Below, piece after piece: positions 9,667 to 20,783 of a DNA stretch of 64,000 bases. A model generated the notes under the pieces. It was not told the DNA's origin. It saw nothing but the letters and a program-made list of their open reading frames with translations, and did not search any database. Position numbers and translations under genes: made by a program. Position 1 is the stretch's first letter. Each line of letters opens with the position of its first letter. The DNA is taken from NCBI GenBank assembly GCA_009779265.1, contig WREP01000003.1, positions 1 to 64,000 of the forward strand. The letters are read 5' to 3'. The DNA is from Betaproteobacteria bacterium. Its GTDB lineage: Bacteria; Pseudomonadota; Gammaproteobacteria; Burkholderiales; Rhodocyclaceae.

Positions 9667-12399
9667 TCAAGCCTTCACAAACCTCAAAAAGTCGGCCAGC
9701 CGCCGCGACTCATTGGCTTCATCGTGAGGTACGAGCAGATACCGCCACGGTTTGCCGCCGACGCTCACCGTGAAGTCCGACGCGTGCTGGCACCACTGCA
9801 AGGCAGCAGCAGCTTTGGCCTGCACCTCTTGCGTGTTGATATCGCCGCGTGCTTTGGTTTCCACCATCAAGATCGTCGAGTCCGTTTCGGCGACGAAGTC
9901 CGGGATGTACTCCGGCTGCTCGGTGCCAAGCTTGTAGTAGATCTGGAACTGCCCCTTCGCAGGCTTGAACCACTTCAGGGCATCGCGCTCCAGGATGATG
10001 GCGAAGCGCCGCTCAGTGTCCGAATCGAACTTCTGTAGCGGGTACAGACAACGCGCGAAGCCCCCGAAGAGCATCTGCTTAATGCGACTGGTCTCGGTCA
10101 CGGTCTCCCGGAAGTGGTGGGCCGTCTGGCCTGCGGTGGCGGTGTAGTTGCACGGCTTGAGTTCAGTAAAGCCGCGACTGACCTGCACCTCGTACTCGGT
10201 CGCCTCTTCCCAGAAGTGTGCCATCATTTGCGCGTGGATTTCCCGTGCGATCAAGCGGCGGTCACGATCGAGGACGCTGATGGCCTCGTCCTCGGACAGA
10301 TAACCGCGCAGGTGCTGCACCATCTGGCCCGCGAGGTCGTAGAGCAGATCGGCGTGGGTGAAGTAGTCGATGTCGTCGAAGTCCACCAGCGCGTGGACGA
10401 TGTAGTCCTCCGGGCGCTGCTCCTTGATCCCGACCTCGGCGGCCAGGGTGAACTGCTCGTTGGTGCGCAGCATCTGCCCGACGATCTCGCGCTGGCCAGG
10501 CTGAAGATGGAGCTGGCTCACGTCCAGCTTGAAGGCGTGGAAGCCCGTCGTGACCTCGCCAGTCGGCACCACCGCGATGCGCGGGATGTCGATGGTCTGC
10601 TGCACCACGATCTCCGTTGTTTTCGCGACCACGGCGGACAAATCAAGAACGGGGGCTGATGCATCCACGCCCGCCAGCAATTCGCCTTGCAGCGGCTTCA
10701 ACCGCTCCGCCACCTCCGCAAGGATTTCCTTCTGCACTTCGGGTTTCAGCAACGCGCTGCTGGTGGGCACCAGATCGCGCTTGACCTCGTACTTGCCGAT
10801 GACGTCCATGACCACGCGCGCGGCCTTCTTCTCCGCCTCCGTGGTGAACACCGGTTTGGGCACGGGGACTTCCGCTCCACTGTCAGTGGCTGAAGCCCCT
10901 GTGACCACGACCGGTGCTTCCGTCAAACCGAGACGCGCCGCTGCCCCGGACTCGACCTGCACGCTGACCTTCTTGTCGTCGGCGCTCGGCGCATCGAGGA
11001 TGACCTGCTTCAGGCGAATCGGCGAGTCGCCGCGGTTGGCCTCGTCGATGATCTCCTGGAACTTATCGTGCGCGACGATGTTCAAGCGATCCACCGCCGC
11101 GACGCCCGTGCGCTTGCCGTAGGGCAGTCGCAGGCCACGCCCGATGGACTGTTCGATCAGCGTGCGGGCATTGGCGGCGCGCAACGGCACGATGGTGTAA
11201 AGGTTGGTCACGTCCCAACCTTCCTTGAGCATGTTGACGTGAATCACGATCTCGGTCGGCTCGTCCACACTCTCCACGGCCAGCAGGCGCGTGATCATCT
11301 CTTCTTCTTCCGCGCCGGTACGGCTGGAATCGACCTGAATTACCTTGCCCTGATAGCGGCCCTCGTAGAAGGCTTCCGACTCCAGAAGCGCCAGGAGTTG
11401 CCCTGCGTGCGTGGTATCGCGAGCAATGACGAGCATGAAAGGCTTGACCAGCTTGACGCTGTTCTCGCGAGCGTAGGTAAGCAGCTCGACTTTGGTCGTC
11501 TCGTGCAGGCGCACACCGTCTTCCAGCTTGGTCTTCTCGATCTCCTCGGGCGTATGCGCCTTGGCGTCGAAGTTGCGCTGGGTGACCACGGCAGGCTCCT
11601 TGACGAAGCCATCCTCCATCGCCCGCGCCAGTGGGTAGTCCATCACCACGTTCTTGAACGGCACCGGCCCCTTGCTGGATTCCACGAATGGCGTCGCCGT
11701 CACCTCCAGGCCAAACAGCGGCCTCAGCTCATTGATGGCACGCACACCCGCGCTGGCGCGGTAGCGATGCGATTCGTCCATCAGCAGCACGAGGTCAGGC
11801 AGGTTCGCAAGATGGTTGAAGTAGCTGTCGCCCAGCACTTCCTTCATCCGCTTGATGCGCGGCTCCTTGCCGCCGCGCACCTCGGAGTTGATTTTGGAGA
11901 TGTTGAAGATGTTGATGCGCACGTCGTGGGAGAAACCCTGTGGCTGATCATCCACCGCCGCGCCGGTCTGGTCGTAGTTGTCACCGGTGATGATCAGCGG
12001 CGGTTGCTGCGCGAACTCGGCAATCCCCTTGAACACGTATTTCAGCGTGTTGCGCGTGAAGTCCGTGATGAGTTTGTTGTAGATCGTCAGGTTGGGCGCG
12101 AGCACGAAGAAGTTGTTGATACCGTGCGCCAAGTGCAGATAGGTGATGAACGCACCCATCAGCCGCGTCTTGCCCACACCCGTGGCCAGCGCGAAGCACA
12201 GCGAGGGGAACTCGCGCTCAAAGTCCTCTAGCGTGGGGAACTTGGCCTTCAGCGTGGAAAGAACGGTGGCGATATCCCGTTCATGGCCCAAGAGGTCAGG
12301 CGAGGCTTCGAGCGCGCGAACCAGCCGCTTAAGAGATTCCTCCTGTGGCGGACGAAGAGACAGACGACCGGTGACGGCGTGCAGGACGCGGCTGTTCAT
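9667..12399 (-). CDS. Type III restriction enzyme Res-like DEAD/DEAH helicase with C-terminal PD-(D/E)XK motif
   Basis: CFALATGVGKTRLMGAFI (Walker A), LVLLMDESHRYR, LKEGWDVTNLYTIVPLRAANARTLIEQSIGRGLRLP, C-terminal YIPDFVAETDSTILMVETKA. Confidence 0.85.
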   Translation of the reverse strand: MNSRVLHAVTGRLSLRPPQEESLKRLVRALEASPDLLGHERDIATVLSTLKAKFPTLEDFEREFPSLCFALATGVGKTRLMGAFITYLHLAHGINNFFVLAPNLTIYNKLITDFTRNTLKYVFKGIAEFAQQPPLIITGDNYDQTGAAVDDQPQGFSHDVRINIFNISKINSEVRGGKEPRIKRMKEVLGDSYFNHLANLPDLVLLMDESHRYRASAGVRAINELRPLFGLEVTATPFVESSKGPVPFKNVVMDYPLARAMEDGFVKEPAVVTQRNFDAKAHTPEEIEKTKLEDGVRLHETTKVELLTYARENSVKLVKPFMLVIARDTTHAGQLLALLESEAFYEGRYQGKVIQVDSSRTGAEEEEMITRLLAVESVDEPTEIVIHVNMLKEGWDVTNLYTIVPLRAANARTLIEQSIGRGLRLPYGKRTGVAAVDRLNIVAHDKFQEIIDEANRGDSPIRLKQVILDAPSADDKKVSVQVESGAAARLGLTEAPVVVTGASATDSGAEVPVPKPVFTTEAEKKAARVVMDVIGKYEVKRDLVPTSSALLKPEVQKEILAEVAERLKPLQGELLAGVDASAPVLDLSAVVAKTTEIVVQQTIDIPRIAVVPTGEVTTGFHAFKLDVSQLHLQPGQREIVGQMLRTNEQFTLAAEVGIKEQRPEDYIVHALVDFDDIDYFTHADLLYDLAGQMVQHLRGYLSEDEAISVLDRDRRLIAREIHAQMMAHFWEEATEYEVQVSRGFTELKPCNYTATAGQTAHHFRETVTETSRIKQMLFGGFARCLYPLQKFDSDTERRFAIILERDALKWFKPAKGQFQIYYKLGTEQPEYIPDFVAETDSTILMVETKARGDINTQEVQAKAAAALQWCQHASDFTVSVGGKPWRYLLVPHDEANESRRLADFLRFVKA

Positions 12400-14138
12400 T
12401 ATTCGTTCTCCCCAAACAGACCGCCCTGATTCAAATTCGCAACGGGCACTTTCCTGCTCCTGGTTTTCTTGTTCGCTTCGGCGGCTGCCGAAGTCTCAAC
12501 GGGATCGGGCTTTGCCATCGGCAGGTTCGCCACGTTGAGGCTGTAGTCGTCGTGGCCCCATTCGCAGCGAGCCAGCACCATCTTCGGAATCTTCTTCAGT
12601 GTCAGGTTCGGCCAGCGTTCCGCCGCCTTGGCGGCGGTCACGCCGTGGAAGGCCGCGCAGCAGACCAGCAGGCTCCGGTCGGAGCCCACTTCGTCGGACA
12701 GCGCCTGCAACTGGTCGGCGGACAGGTTCTGCGTGGTGACGTAGATGAAATCGCGCTCGCTGGAGTGACCGTGCTGCCACCACCGCACCTCGGAGGGAGC
12801 GCAATTGAAGCCTTCCAGCTTGGCGAGCGCCTCCGCCAGCTGCGCAGCGTTGTAGGCAGGGTTGATGACGGGGTTGCCCCAACGGTCGTTGATGATCAGG
12901 CTGGGCGCGAGGTGGTAATAGCGGAATCCGCCGCCACCTTCCCAGCCGGCGCTTTCCGTGACACCGCCGCCATCCTTACCATCAATGACTTTCTGAAGGC
13001 GTGGAATGATGTGAGTGTGGCAGTGCTCACCTAGCTCAACCATGATCCATCGGCGGCCCATCTTGTGCGCGACAGCACCCGTTGTTCCAGAGCCGGCAAA
13101 TGAGTCGAGCACAATGTCACCGGGGTCGCTTGCTAGCGAGAGGACTTGCGAAATCAACTTCTCCGGCTTAGGGGTTGGGAAGTCCCCGATATCCAAGGAG
13201 CGCAATTCTCGAATGCCGTCTTGGTTGTGACCAAATTCTGCACCATCAGCCCACAGCGTTGTGGGCATGACTCCTTCCGCTGCTTCGCTAAGATACATCT
13301 TCAGTCGTGGGGCGTTCTCTCCACTTGGCCCCCAGTAAATGCGGCCCTCAGCATCTAGCTTCTTGAAGCCACTTGGATTGCGACTCCAGCAACGGTTCGG
13401 AGGAGGAAGGAGCACTTTTCCGCTCGGCGACTTCACCTCAAAGATGTTTTCGGAAACCCCGGTCTTTGCGTACTGCCTCCCGCGCGCTCCACCAACGAGA
13501 CTAATTGTCATGGTGACCGACTGCCAAGGCCCTCTTGGATCGTTGTCGGGATTGCTGTATCGCTCTGTCTGCTTTGCCGATCGACCAAATTGATTCATCC
13601 GCAGGCACGCTCGGTCTTTGGCATACACCAGAATATGTTCGTGCGCTGACGAGAAGAACTGTGCGTTGCTCCGCACCGCGTAGGACTTGTTCCAGACCAC
13701 GTTGGCGATAAAGTTGTCTCGGCCAAAGATTTCATCTGCGAGCACTTTGCAGTACTGGGCCTCGTTGTCGTCGAGCTGAATCCAGCAACTACCATCTTCC
13801 GTTAGCAGATTGCGTAGAAGGGCCAAACGCTCACGAATCAGACCCAGCCACATCGAGTGCTCTAGTCCATCCTCGTATTGAGCAAAAGCGGACCCGGTGT
13901 TGTAGGGCGGGTCGATGTAGATGCACCTAATCCGTCCAGTGAATTCATGCTCCAGCGCCTTCAGTGCAAGCAGGTTATCCCCAAAGATCAGTCGGTTGTC
14001 GAAGATGTCGCTATCCGTCACGCGATGCTCGGCGTGGTAAGACTTGCTCGGGTCCTCGAGCAGGATGCGTGGCTCCAGCTTGGGACGCTTTTCCTTCCCG
14101 ATCCAAGTAAGTTCTAGTTTTTGCTTGCTCATAGCCAA
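12399..14138 (-). CDS. Site-specific DNA methyltransferase, beta-class (type III Mod-like)
   Basis: [16 protein letters not shown] precedes [20 protein letters not shown] (DPPY before FxGxG order); stop/start overlap with Res gene. Confidence 0.88.
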   Translation of the reverse strand: MAMSKQKLELTWIGKEKRPKLEPRILLEDPSKSYHAEHRVTDSDIFDNRLIFGDNLLALKALEHEFTGRIRCIYIDPPYNTGSAFAQYEDGLEHSMWLGLIRERLALLRNLLTEDGSCWIQLDDNEAQYCKVLADEIFGRDNFIANVVWNKSYAVRSNAQFFSSAHEHILVYAKDRACLRMNQFGRSAKQTERYSNPDNDPRGPWQSVTMTISLVGGARGRQYAKTGVSENIFEVKSPSGKVLLPPPNRCWSRNPSGFKKLDAEGRIYWGPSGENAPRLKMYLSEAAEGVMPTTLWADGAEFGHNQDGIRELRSLDIGDFPTPKPEKLISQVLSLASDPGDIVLDSFAGSGTTGAVAHKMGRRWIMVELGEHCHTHIIPRLQKVIDGKDGGGVTESAGWEGGGGFRYYHLAPSLIINDRWGNPVINPAYNAAQLAEALAKLEGFNCAPSEVRWWQHGHSSERDFIYVTTQNLSADQLQALSDEVGSDRSLLVCCAAFHGVTAAKAAERWPNLTLKKIPKMVLARCEWGHDDYSLNVANLPMAKPDPVETSAAAEANKKTRSRKVPVANLNQGGLFGENE

Positions 14139-14143
14139 ACACC

Positions 14144-16144
14144 TTAATTCTTATGCAAACCAAGCTTGTCAAAAAGGATGCGATTTCTGCGTGCGGCATC
14201 CTTGATCAGCTTGTCGTAGGAGAGGATTTCGATATACCCATTGCCCATCGCCAAAGGGGAGAAGTACCCCTCGTTGTCGGCAGTCCGGTGATAGCGTCCG
14301 AATACTTGCCGATGCAATGAGGGCGTTAGATCGGCAATGAGATAGCCGGTGTAACGCAGGTTGGCAGGATTGATCTGACGCCCATCGACGTCCGTAACGC
14401 CGCCCTCGGAAATTTCCCGGAATCGCTGGATAACTTGGTCCGCAGGGTCTTTGTTGTAGTCGTCCCGCCCCGGCCGTTTGAATTCAATGATGACAACGCC
14501 ACCTCCCGGCAGATTGTCCGGCTCGGCGACTCCGATTGGCGTGTCATAGAAAAGCGTGAAGATGTCCGGCTCTTTGCCAGATGTGTCTTCAAGCCCAGAG
14601 ACGCTCTTGAGCTTTTTGTCTGACGTAAGCAGCGTGTGATAGCACAGCCGCTCGTCAATCACCCAAAGATTCTGCTGCTCGAAGAAGATGTCTTTCGAAG
14701 TCATTCCCATGGGGAAGATCATCTTGTGCAAGACCCTTTCAAGCGGGTACTTGTCGTCCGTGCGCTTTTTCTTGAGGCTGTTGTTCACCAGATCAAGAAT
14801 CGTTCGGCGGTGGGCGACATAGGCAGCGAGCTGCGCCTTGCCGATTTCGTTGGCTTTCTCGGCGATTTCCTTGAATCTTTCTTGGTATTGTTCAAAGGTT
14901 TCTGTCTCGAACAGCGCGGCGACGTGCTTGGCCTCCTTGCGAACATCGTCCTCGACGGCTCGCTTCATGTGCAAAAGAGCTTCATCCAGCTTGTCTTCAG
15001 ACAGGCCCGGCTGAATCTTTTGCTCGATCATTTCTTTGTAGCGAGGATGTGTGAGCGCTCTGTACTCGGGGGCTTGTTCCACGAACTTCTCGATCTGGGC
15101 ACGCTTTTCTTCGTTCGTTGACTCCAAGTCATCCATGAGCAACGGCCGTAACGCGCCTGCAACACCCTGGTTCAGGGCCCGTCGTGAGACAAGAGTCCTC
15201 TCAAGCTCGGGCTCCTCATCGCTTTGGAAAGCGATGCGCGTGCGTTCTTGGTTGGCATGGTCATCCAGGTACTCCCCGGTAACCAGCACGATCAGGGTGT
15301 ACGGCGCCTGCTCTTCGTCAATTAGCTTCTCAGGCAGTTCCGGAAGCAGATCTCGCAGCTTGCTCGTGGTGACTTCGCGGCCGTTCGCGCACAAGTTGAG
15401 CTCATGGCGCGAGCGTCCGTCACGGTGACGATACGCCTGCAAGGCAAATGTATGCCCCGAGACCTCAAAGAACTGCTCCTGGATGTGCGCCAACACTGTT
15501 GACCGAAACAGTGTGTGCAAATCAATCGGAGCATGCCCCGGAGACTCCAGAGTCATCGGCGGGCAGGAACGAGCCGCAAAACGAATCAGGAAGTGCGCGA
15601 TGATCCGTTCAGCGATGGTTTCGGGCAGGGTGGGCCATCCAGCCCGAAACTTGTCATCCATGCCTCGCAAAGAGGTGTGCGTGCCACATACCTCTTTGAC
15701 TTCAGACGTGGAGTCGGCACCTTTCAGTTCATCCTGGATGCTGAAGTCGAACTCGCGCAGCAAAGCCTTGCCGTCGCGCTTGAAGACACTGCGGATATGT
15801 ACGGATGAGAACACCTTCAGGAAAGTGAAGCGCCCGACACCTCGGCCGCCGACCTTGACCTTTGAAAGCGTGTGCGCTTCTTGAAACGAAGCCAGGTTCT
15901 TGTCATTGAAGCCAACGCCATCATCAATGACATCGAAGCCCTCCACGACCAGAGTCCCATCCCCAGCTTGATGGGCAAGATCATTGGAGGCCACCAGCCG
16001 AATGCGAATCGCATGGTTGCTGAAGCCGTCTTGATGCTCTTCGATTGCATCGACGGCATTTGAAATGGCCTCGTAAAGAGGCATCATTGCCTTGGCTTGA
16101 GAAAGCTCCAGCCGATCCACCAGACCTTTGATGTTCGCTTGCAT
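14144..16144 (-). CDS. GHKL-family ATPase with putative C-terminal PD-(D/E)XK nuclease-like region
   Basis: [16 protein letters not shown] (N box), [12 protein letters not shown] (G1), [16 protein letters not shown] (G2); C-terminal [53 protein letters not shown] (PD...ExK). Confidence 0.75.
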   Translation of the reverse strand: MQANIKGLVDRLELSQAKAMMPLYEAISNAVDAIEEHQDGFSNHAIRIRLVASNDLAHQAGDGTLVVEGFDVIDDGVGFNDKNLASFQEAHTLSKVKVGGRGVGRFTFLKVFSSVHIRSVFKRDGKALLREFDFSIQDELKGADSTSEVKEVCGTHTSLRGMDDKFRAGWPTLPETIAERIIAHFLIRFAARSCPPMTLESPGHAPIDLHTLFRSTVLAHIQEQFFEVSGHTFALQAYRHRDGRSRHELNLCANGREVTTSKLRDLLPELPEKLIDEEQAPYTLIVLVTGEYLDDHANQERTRIAFQSDEEPELERTLVSRRALNQGVAGALRPLLMDDLESTNEEKRAQIEKFVEQAPEYRALTHPRYKEMIEQKIQPGLSEDKLDEALLHMKRAVEDDVRKEAKHVAALFETETFEQYQERFKEIAEKANEIGKAQLAAYVAHRRTILDLVNNSLKKKRTDDKYPLERVLHKMIFPMGMTSKDIFFEQQNLWVIDERLCYHTLLTSDKKLKSVSGLEDTSGKEPDIFTLFYDTPIGVAEPDNLPGGGVVIIEFKRPGRDDYNKDPADQVIQRFREISEGGVTDVDGRQINPANLRYTGYLIADLTPSLHRQVFGRYHRTADNEGYFSPLAMGNGYIEILSYDKLIKDAARRNRILFDKLGLHKN

Positions 16145-17925
16145 TATTGATTGCCTCCCTGGCCCTGCTGTGCCAATGCCGCCATCAAACGGCCCTTCAC
16201 GGTTCGACAGTCCGTTTTGTTCTCGAAAACGCTACGAGCCTGCTTGTTCCACTGCACACCCTGGGCAGAACTCACAAGACGCTCGCAAACAAGATCGACC
16301 TCGCGCGAAATCGCTGTCAGTTCATCCTGGGTCAACGCCAGCGTCGGCCCGTTCTGCAACTGAAGGCGGATGAAGATGACGTGTAGAACCAACCAGGCGC
16401 CGTGAGTGAGAATCTCCCGAGCGGGGAGTGTCCCCGCTGGCAAGCCTGCGGGATCACCCTCGGCGGTGGCACGGGCGCGGACTTTCTCTACGACCACTCG
16501 GCCGATTTGGGCTATCCGCCACATTTGCCTTGCCGTGAGCGAGTCGGCGAAGAGCCGTTCGTAGGATTGGCGTAGGGGGTCGGTGGCTGATACCAACCCC
16601 TCGCGCCCAAACAGCTTCCTTTTGTCGGCTTTGGCCGCGGTCACGTAGTCCTGCCAGTCGTTCGTGGTTACGGTGCAAGCCAGGAACGGCGCGAGTTCAC
16701 GTGCGCTGAAGCAGGTTGGCGATAGCGGCGGATCGTCCTCCCCCTGCTTGACCAGATAGGTGACGCCGGCCATCTGCAAGGTCTGCTGCCACATGGTCTG
16801 ACGCTCATCGAGCGCGGCGAAATCTTCCAGTTCAACGGCATTCTGGCGGTTGCGCGATTGGGTGACTCGATCGCCAAAACCATCAGGCGCGTTCTCAAGA
16901 CAAACGAAAGTCGCCATGACTACGATGGGATGAGCATCGTAGTGGGCCAGTGGCTCGCGGGCGATCGCCCCCACCGTCTGTGCGCCGTTGATGATGGACA
17001 ACCCGCGAATGCGAAACGTCCCAGTCTGACGATGCGGGTCGCGGGGGTGCTGTTCCGTTATGGAATCGCAGAGGAAGGTGACGCCGTTATTGAAGTAGAA
17101 GAAGTGCTGTGCTTCTTGTCGGAGCGTCTCGGTCAGCCCTGCATTGACGGTGGTCGTGCCCTTGAACCGGCGAATGTTCCGATCAACCAGATGTTCTTCG
17201 TGTGCCGCCCAAAGCTCGGCGAGCCGTTTGCCGTCCATGCGCCCGTAGAACGCCCGGTAGGGTTCCTGCGTGTGGCCGAAGTCCTTCAATTCGACTTCGG
17301 CTTCTATGGGCTGGGCCGAAACCCCGTCCAGATGTAGGTCGTGCAGGGTTGTGAGCCCATAAGCATGGCACCGAAGAAAGCCCGGATTCGCGCCATTGAA
17401 CGCGCGCTCCAAGTCGGCAAAGATGTCGCGCCGATCATCGGACACCGCCGTGCCGGAATAGGCCAGCACGACTTTGATCCTGCAGACACCGCTGTTCAAG
17501 GCATTGGTGATTGCCGCTTGGCGGTTTTGCAGGGCGTTATTGAAGCGATTCCAGCGTCCTTGCAGAAGGTCGGTTACGCCATCCCGAAATTTGGATACAT
17601 CACCGAGTTCGGGCTCGCCGGTGCCCGACTCCTTGTACTTGGACTGGACCAGCCAGATCGTTTGATCCGTTGAAACGAACACCGAATCGATACCATGATC
17701 CTGGCCACCATCGATGCTGGCGGCCACGGCCTCATCCAGATTGGCGCCAGCGTCTTCGTGCAGGACGAACGCCGCGATTGCCTTGGACAGGTAGTTGCTA
17801 CGCCGAGACTCTGGAGTGTTTCCCGTCCCGGTGATTCGGTGCGCGTAGTCCGCATCAAGTTTTTGGCACAGCAGATCGAGTTCAAGGGGGCGAGCGATAA
17901 CTGTTGCCATCAGACCAGCTCCCAC
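16144..17925 (-). CDS. AIPR-family (abortive infection/phage resistance) protein
   Basis: GGQDHGIDSVFVSTDQTIWLVQSKYK (nuclease-like N-terminus), NIRRFKGTTTVNAGLTETL, HFFYFNNGVTFLCDSI, LSIINGAQTVGAI. Confidence 0.82.
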   Translation of the reverse strand: MGAGLMATVIARPLELDLLCQKLDADYAHRITGTGNTPESRRSNYLSKAIAAFVLHEDAGANLDEAVAASIDGGQDHGIDSVFVSTDQTIWLVQSKYKESGTGEPELGDVSKFRDGVTDLLQGRWNRFNNALQNRQAAITNALNSGVCRIKVVLAYSGTAVSDDRRDIFADLERAFNGANPGFLRCHAYGLTTLHDLHLDGVSAQPIEAEVELKDFGHTQEPYRAFYGRMDGKRLAELWAAHEEHLVDRNIRRFKGTTTVNAGLTETLRQEAQHFFYFNNGVTFLCDSITEQHPRDPHRQTGTFRIRGLSIINGAQTVGAIAREPLAHYDAHPIVVMATFVCLENAPDGFGDRVTQSRNRQNAVELEDFAALDERQTMWQQTLQMAGVTYLVKQGEDDPPLSPTCFSARELAPFLACTVTTNDWQDYVTAAKADKRKLFGREGLVSATDPLRQSYERLFADSLTARQMWRIAQIGRVVVEKVRARATAEGDPAGLPAGTLPAREILTHGAWLVLHVIFIRLQLQNGPTLALTQDELTAISREVDLVCERLVSSAQGVQWNKQARSVFENKTDCRTVKGRLMAALAQQGQGGNQ

Positions 17926-20783
17926 TCGATAGTGAAAAGCGTGCGCTCCTCGACCTGCTGTTGAAGTTGCATTTCAAGCTGGCTGATCAAGTCATTACGC
18001 TGCGCTTCGACTTCGTCCTGTCGGGCAAACAGTTCGCGCCGCAACTTGCTGCGCTTGCTTTCCAGTTCACGCTGTTTCTTCTGCCATGACAGCTTTTCGT
18101 CCAGCGTCGGCGAGGTCGCGGCTGTGCGGCGCACTTCTTTGATCTCGCGGTCGATCTCCTTGATCTCCTGTTCCAGACCGAGCTTCAGATCGTCCGCCCA
18201 GGCGTCGAGCTTCTGGACTTCCTGCTCGAAGTAACCGAGGTTGCGCTCGTTGACGTCTCGCAGGAGTGCGGTCTTGCGGGCTTCCGCATCGGCCAGCAAG
18301 GTGGCATCGGGGGCATTGAACAGGCTTGCTGCGTGTGTGGTCGCGGGTAGGCGCAGCAGTTTTTCCGGGTCTTCTTCTGCCAGCACGACGCCGTCGGTAG
18401 TACCCGCGGCAACCAGCAGATGTTGCTCCTGGTTGCCGAGTGTCTCGACAGTGACCAGCTTTACTGTGAGCCATCCGGCCTTGCCGCGGTAGGCTTCAAG
18501 CGTGCTGATCTTTGAGCCGTAGGCGTTGTAATCGAAGGCGAGACGAGCCACGTCGAGTACACGAGCCTTGGCTTGCTCGATGCCCCACCGCGCCAGCGGA
18601 TGATTGATGCGGTACAGGTGCGCGTCGCCAGAGCGGCGGGGCAACTCGTAGCGCCCCAATTCGATGTCCGCGAGGTCGCTGCGCTCGATTCCAGTCGGCA
18701 TGTAGTGGAGATGGAAGCCATCGTGATCAAACACTGCGCAATGGAGCAGCTCGGCACGAGTCAAATCCATCAGCATGTGCTCGAATCGGTTACGCGCGTT
18801 GCGGCTGTCGTCGGCCCGCACGCGCAGCTTCTCCTGCACCTCCTCATCAAAGTTCTCAAGCAATGCCTGACGGGTCTTGACCATCGCCTCGTTGATCTCC
18901 CCTGAGAGATCGAGTCGGAGTTGCTCGAAACTGGACTTGATTTCTTCAGGCTCTCGGCAGTTCTGGTAGATCTCAGCGATACGCCGCTCGAAATCGACGC
19001 CTGAACCGATGGCACCCAGCACTTCGTCGCTGGCCCCAAAAACGCCCTCGAAAAGCTGGAACTTCTGCGCCAGCAATTCGTAGACGCGCTTGTCCGCCTC
19101 ATTGCTGAGATCGACGAAGTTCACTACCACTACGTCGTGCTTCTGTCCGTAGCGGTGACAGCGACCAATGCGTTGCTCGATACGCTGCGGATTCCAGGGC
19201 AGGTCGTAGTTGATCACGAGCGAGCAGAACTGAAGGTTGATGCCTTCGGCTCCGGCTTCGGTGGCAATCATGACCTTGCCGCGCTCCTTGAAGTGCTCGA
19301 CCAGTGCCGCACGGGTGTCGGCGGTCTTGGAGCCGGTGATGCGGTCAGTGCCTTCGTGGCGTTTGAGCCAGTCCTTGTAGATTGCCTGCGCACGCTGGTC
19401 GCTATTGGTGCCGTTGAAGAGCACGATGCCGTCGCCGTATGGCGTGTCAGCCAGCAAATTGAGGAGGTATTCCTGCGTACGCTTGGACTCGGTGAAGATG
19501 ATGGCCTTCCGGGCCGCGCCCAACCGGTCCAGTTCGGCGAAGGCACGATCCAGCGCGGTGAGCAGCGCCTTGCCCTTGGCGTTGTCGCGGATGCTGGTGG
19601 CCAGCGCCTTGAAGTGGCGAAGCTCTTCGATTTCCTGCGCGATGGCATTCCGCTCTGAGCGGTTCGGTGCCGCAGAAGCTGATTCTTGGTCGCTCCACTC
19701 ATCAGCGGTTTCGTCCAGCGATTCGTAATCCTCATCGAGTTCTTCAGCCAGATCGGGAACTTCGGTGGTTTCGTCGAGCACCCCCTGGAGGCGCTTGGCC
19801 ATCGTCTCCAACGCACCCGCGATCGCGTGCGTGCTGGACGCGAGCAGCTTCCATAGCACCAGTGAAATCAGCTGGCGCTGTCCCTCGGGCATGGCCTTCA
19901 GGTTGGGGCGACGCAAGTAATCAGCGACAAGTCTGGACAGTTCTTGCTCTTCGCTTGAGGGTGTGAACTCTTGGATGATGGCCTTGCGCGCCGTATACGA
20001 CACATAAGGCTGAACCTGTTTGCGCAGAGTGCGCTTGCAGATGGGAGCCAGTCGGTCACGCAGGCCGTTGAAGGCCTGTTCCCGGCCAGTAAATTGCGAG
20101 CGAAAGCTGTCTAGGTCTCCGAACACGCGGTCATCGATGAAGCTGACCAGCCCATAGAGTTCGAGCAATGAGTTCTGCAATGGCGTTGCGGTCAGAAGCA
20201 CCTTGGAGTGAACGTGCGACAACGCCTCCTTGAGAGTCCTGGCAATGACGTTGCTGGTCTTGTAGACGTTGCGCAGGCGATGTGCTTCGTCGAGGACGAC
20301 CAAGTCCCAGTCGATGCTCTTGACATCGTCAGCCTTGGACTTGGCGAACTGGTAGGAACAGATGACCGGGCCAGAGGTAAAGAGGAACGGGTTCTGTCGA
20401 TCCTGCTTGCGGATTGCGTTGTAGCTTTTGGCTTCGAGAATCAGCCCTTGCAGGCCGAACTTGTCCTGCAACTCCTGGTGCCACTGCTTGCGCAGGTTGG
20501 CCGGGACGATGATGAGAATCTTGCGCCGCCGCTCCGCCCAGCGTTGCGAAATCACCAAGCCCGCTTCAATGGTCTTGCCGAGGCCCACTTCGTCAGCAAG
20601 AAGCACACCGTGCGAAAGGGGATTGCGGCATGCGAAGAGGGCCGCATCGACCTGATGCGGATTAAGATCAACCTGCGAGTCGACCAGTGTTGAGGCCAGC
20701 GATTCCACGGAGTCGCCTGCCGCGCGGCGTGTCAGAAGCCATGCGTAATACTGGCTTTGATATTGCGTAAGGGGCTGTTGCAT
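17910..20783 (-). CDS. SNF2/RapA-like superfamily 2 helicase
   Basis: GVLLADEVGLGKTIEAGLVI, DLVVLDEAHRLRN, VMIATEAGAEGINLQFCSLVINYDLPWNPQRIEQRIGRCHRYGQ; start taken at MQQPLTQY (ORF track extends to 20912), overlapping the fic stop as TGATG. Confidence 0.88.
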   Translation of the reverse strand: MQQPLTQYQSQYYAWLLTRRAAGDSVESLASTLVDSQVDLNPHQVDAALFACRNPLSHGVLLADEVGLGKTIEAGLVISQRWAERRRKILIIVPANLRKQWHQELQDKFGLQGLILEAKSYNAIRKQDRQNPFLFTSGPVICSYQFAKSKADDVKSIDWDLVVLDEAHRLRNVYKTSNVIARTLKEALSHVHSKVLLTATPLQNSLLELYGLVSFIDDRVFGDLDSFRSQFTGREQAFNGLRDRLAPICKRTLRKQVQPYVSYTARKAIIQEFTPSSEEQELSRLVADYLRRPNLKAMPEGQRQLISLVLWKLLASSTHAIAGALETMAKRLQGVLDETTEVPDLAEELDEDYESLDETADEWSDQESASAAPNRSERNAIAQEIEELRHFKALATSIRDNAKGKALLTALDRAFAELDRLGAARKAIIFTESKRTQEYLLNLLADTPYGDGIVLFNGTNSDQRAQAIYKDWLKRHEGTDRITGSKTADTRAALVEHFKERGKVMIATEAGAEGINLQFCSLVINYDLPWNPQRIEQRIGRCHRYGQKHDVVVVNFVDLSNEADKRVYELLAQKFQLFEGVFGASDEVLGAIGSGVDFERRIAEIYQNCREPEEIKSSFEQLRLDLSGEINEAMVKTRQALLENFDEEVQEKLRVRADDSRNARNRFEHMLMDLTRAELLHCAVFDHDGFHLHYMPTGIERSDLADIELGRYELPRRSGDAHLYRINHPLARWGIEQAKARVLDVARLAFDYNAYGSKISTLEAYRGKAGWLTVKLVTVETLGNQEQHLLVAAGTTDGVVLAEEDPEKLLRLPATTHAASLFNAPDATLLADAEARKTALLRDVNERNLGYFEQEVQKLDAWADDLKLGLEQEIKEIDREIKEVRRTAATSPTLDEKLSWQKKQRELESKRSKLRRELFARQDEVEAQRNDLISQLEMQLQQQVEERTLFTIEWELV

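Noticed and set aside
17910-20783. Annotating the locus as DISARM because of the SNF2 helicase and methyltransferase
   Set aside because: No DrmA/DrmB/DrmC-like proteins are present; neighbouring genes are AIPR, GHKL, Res and DUF262 instead.
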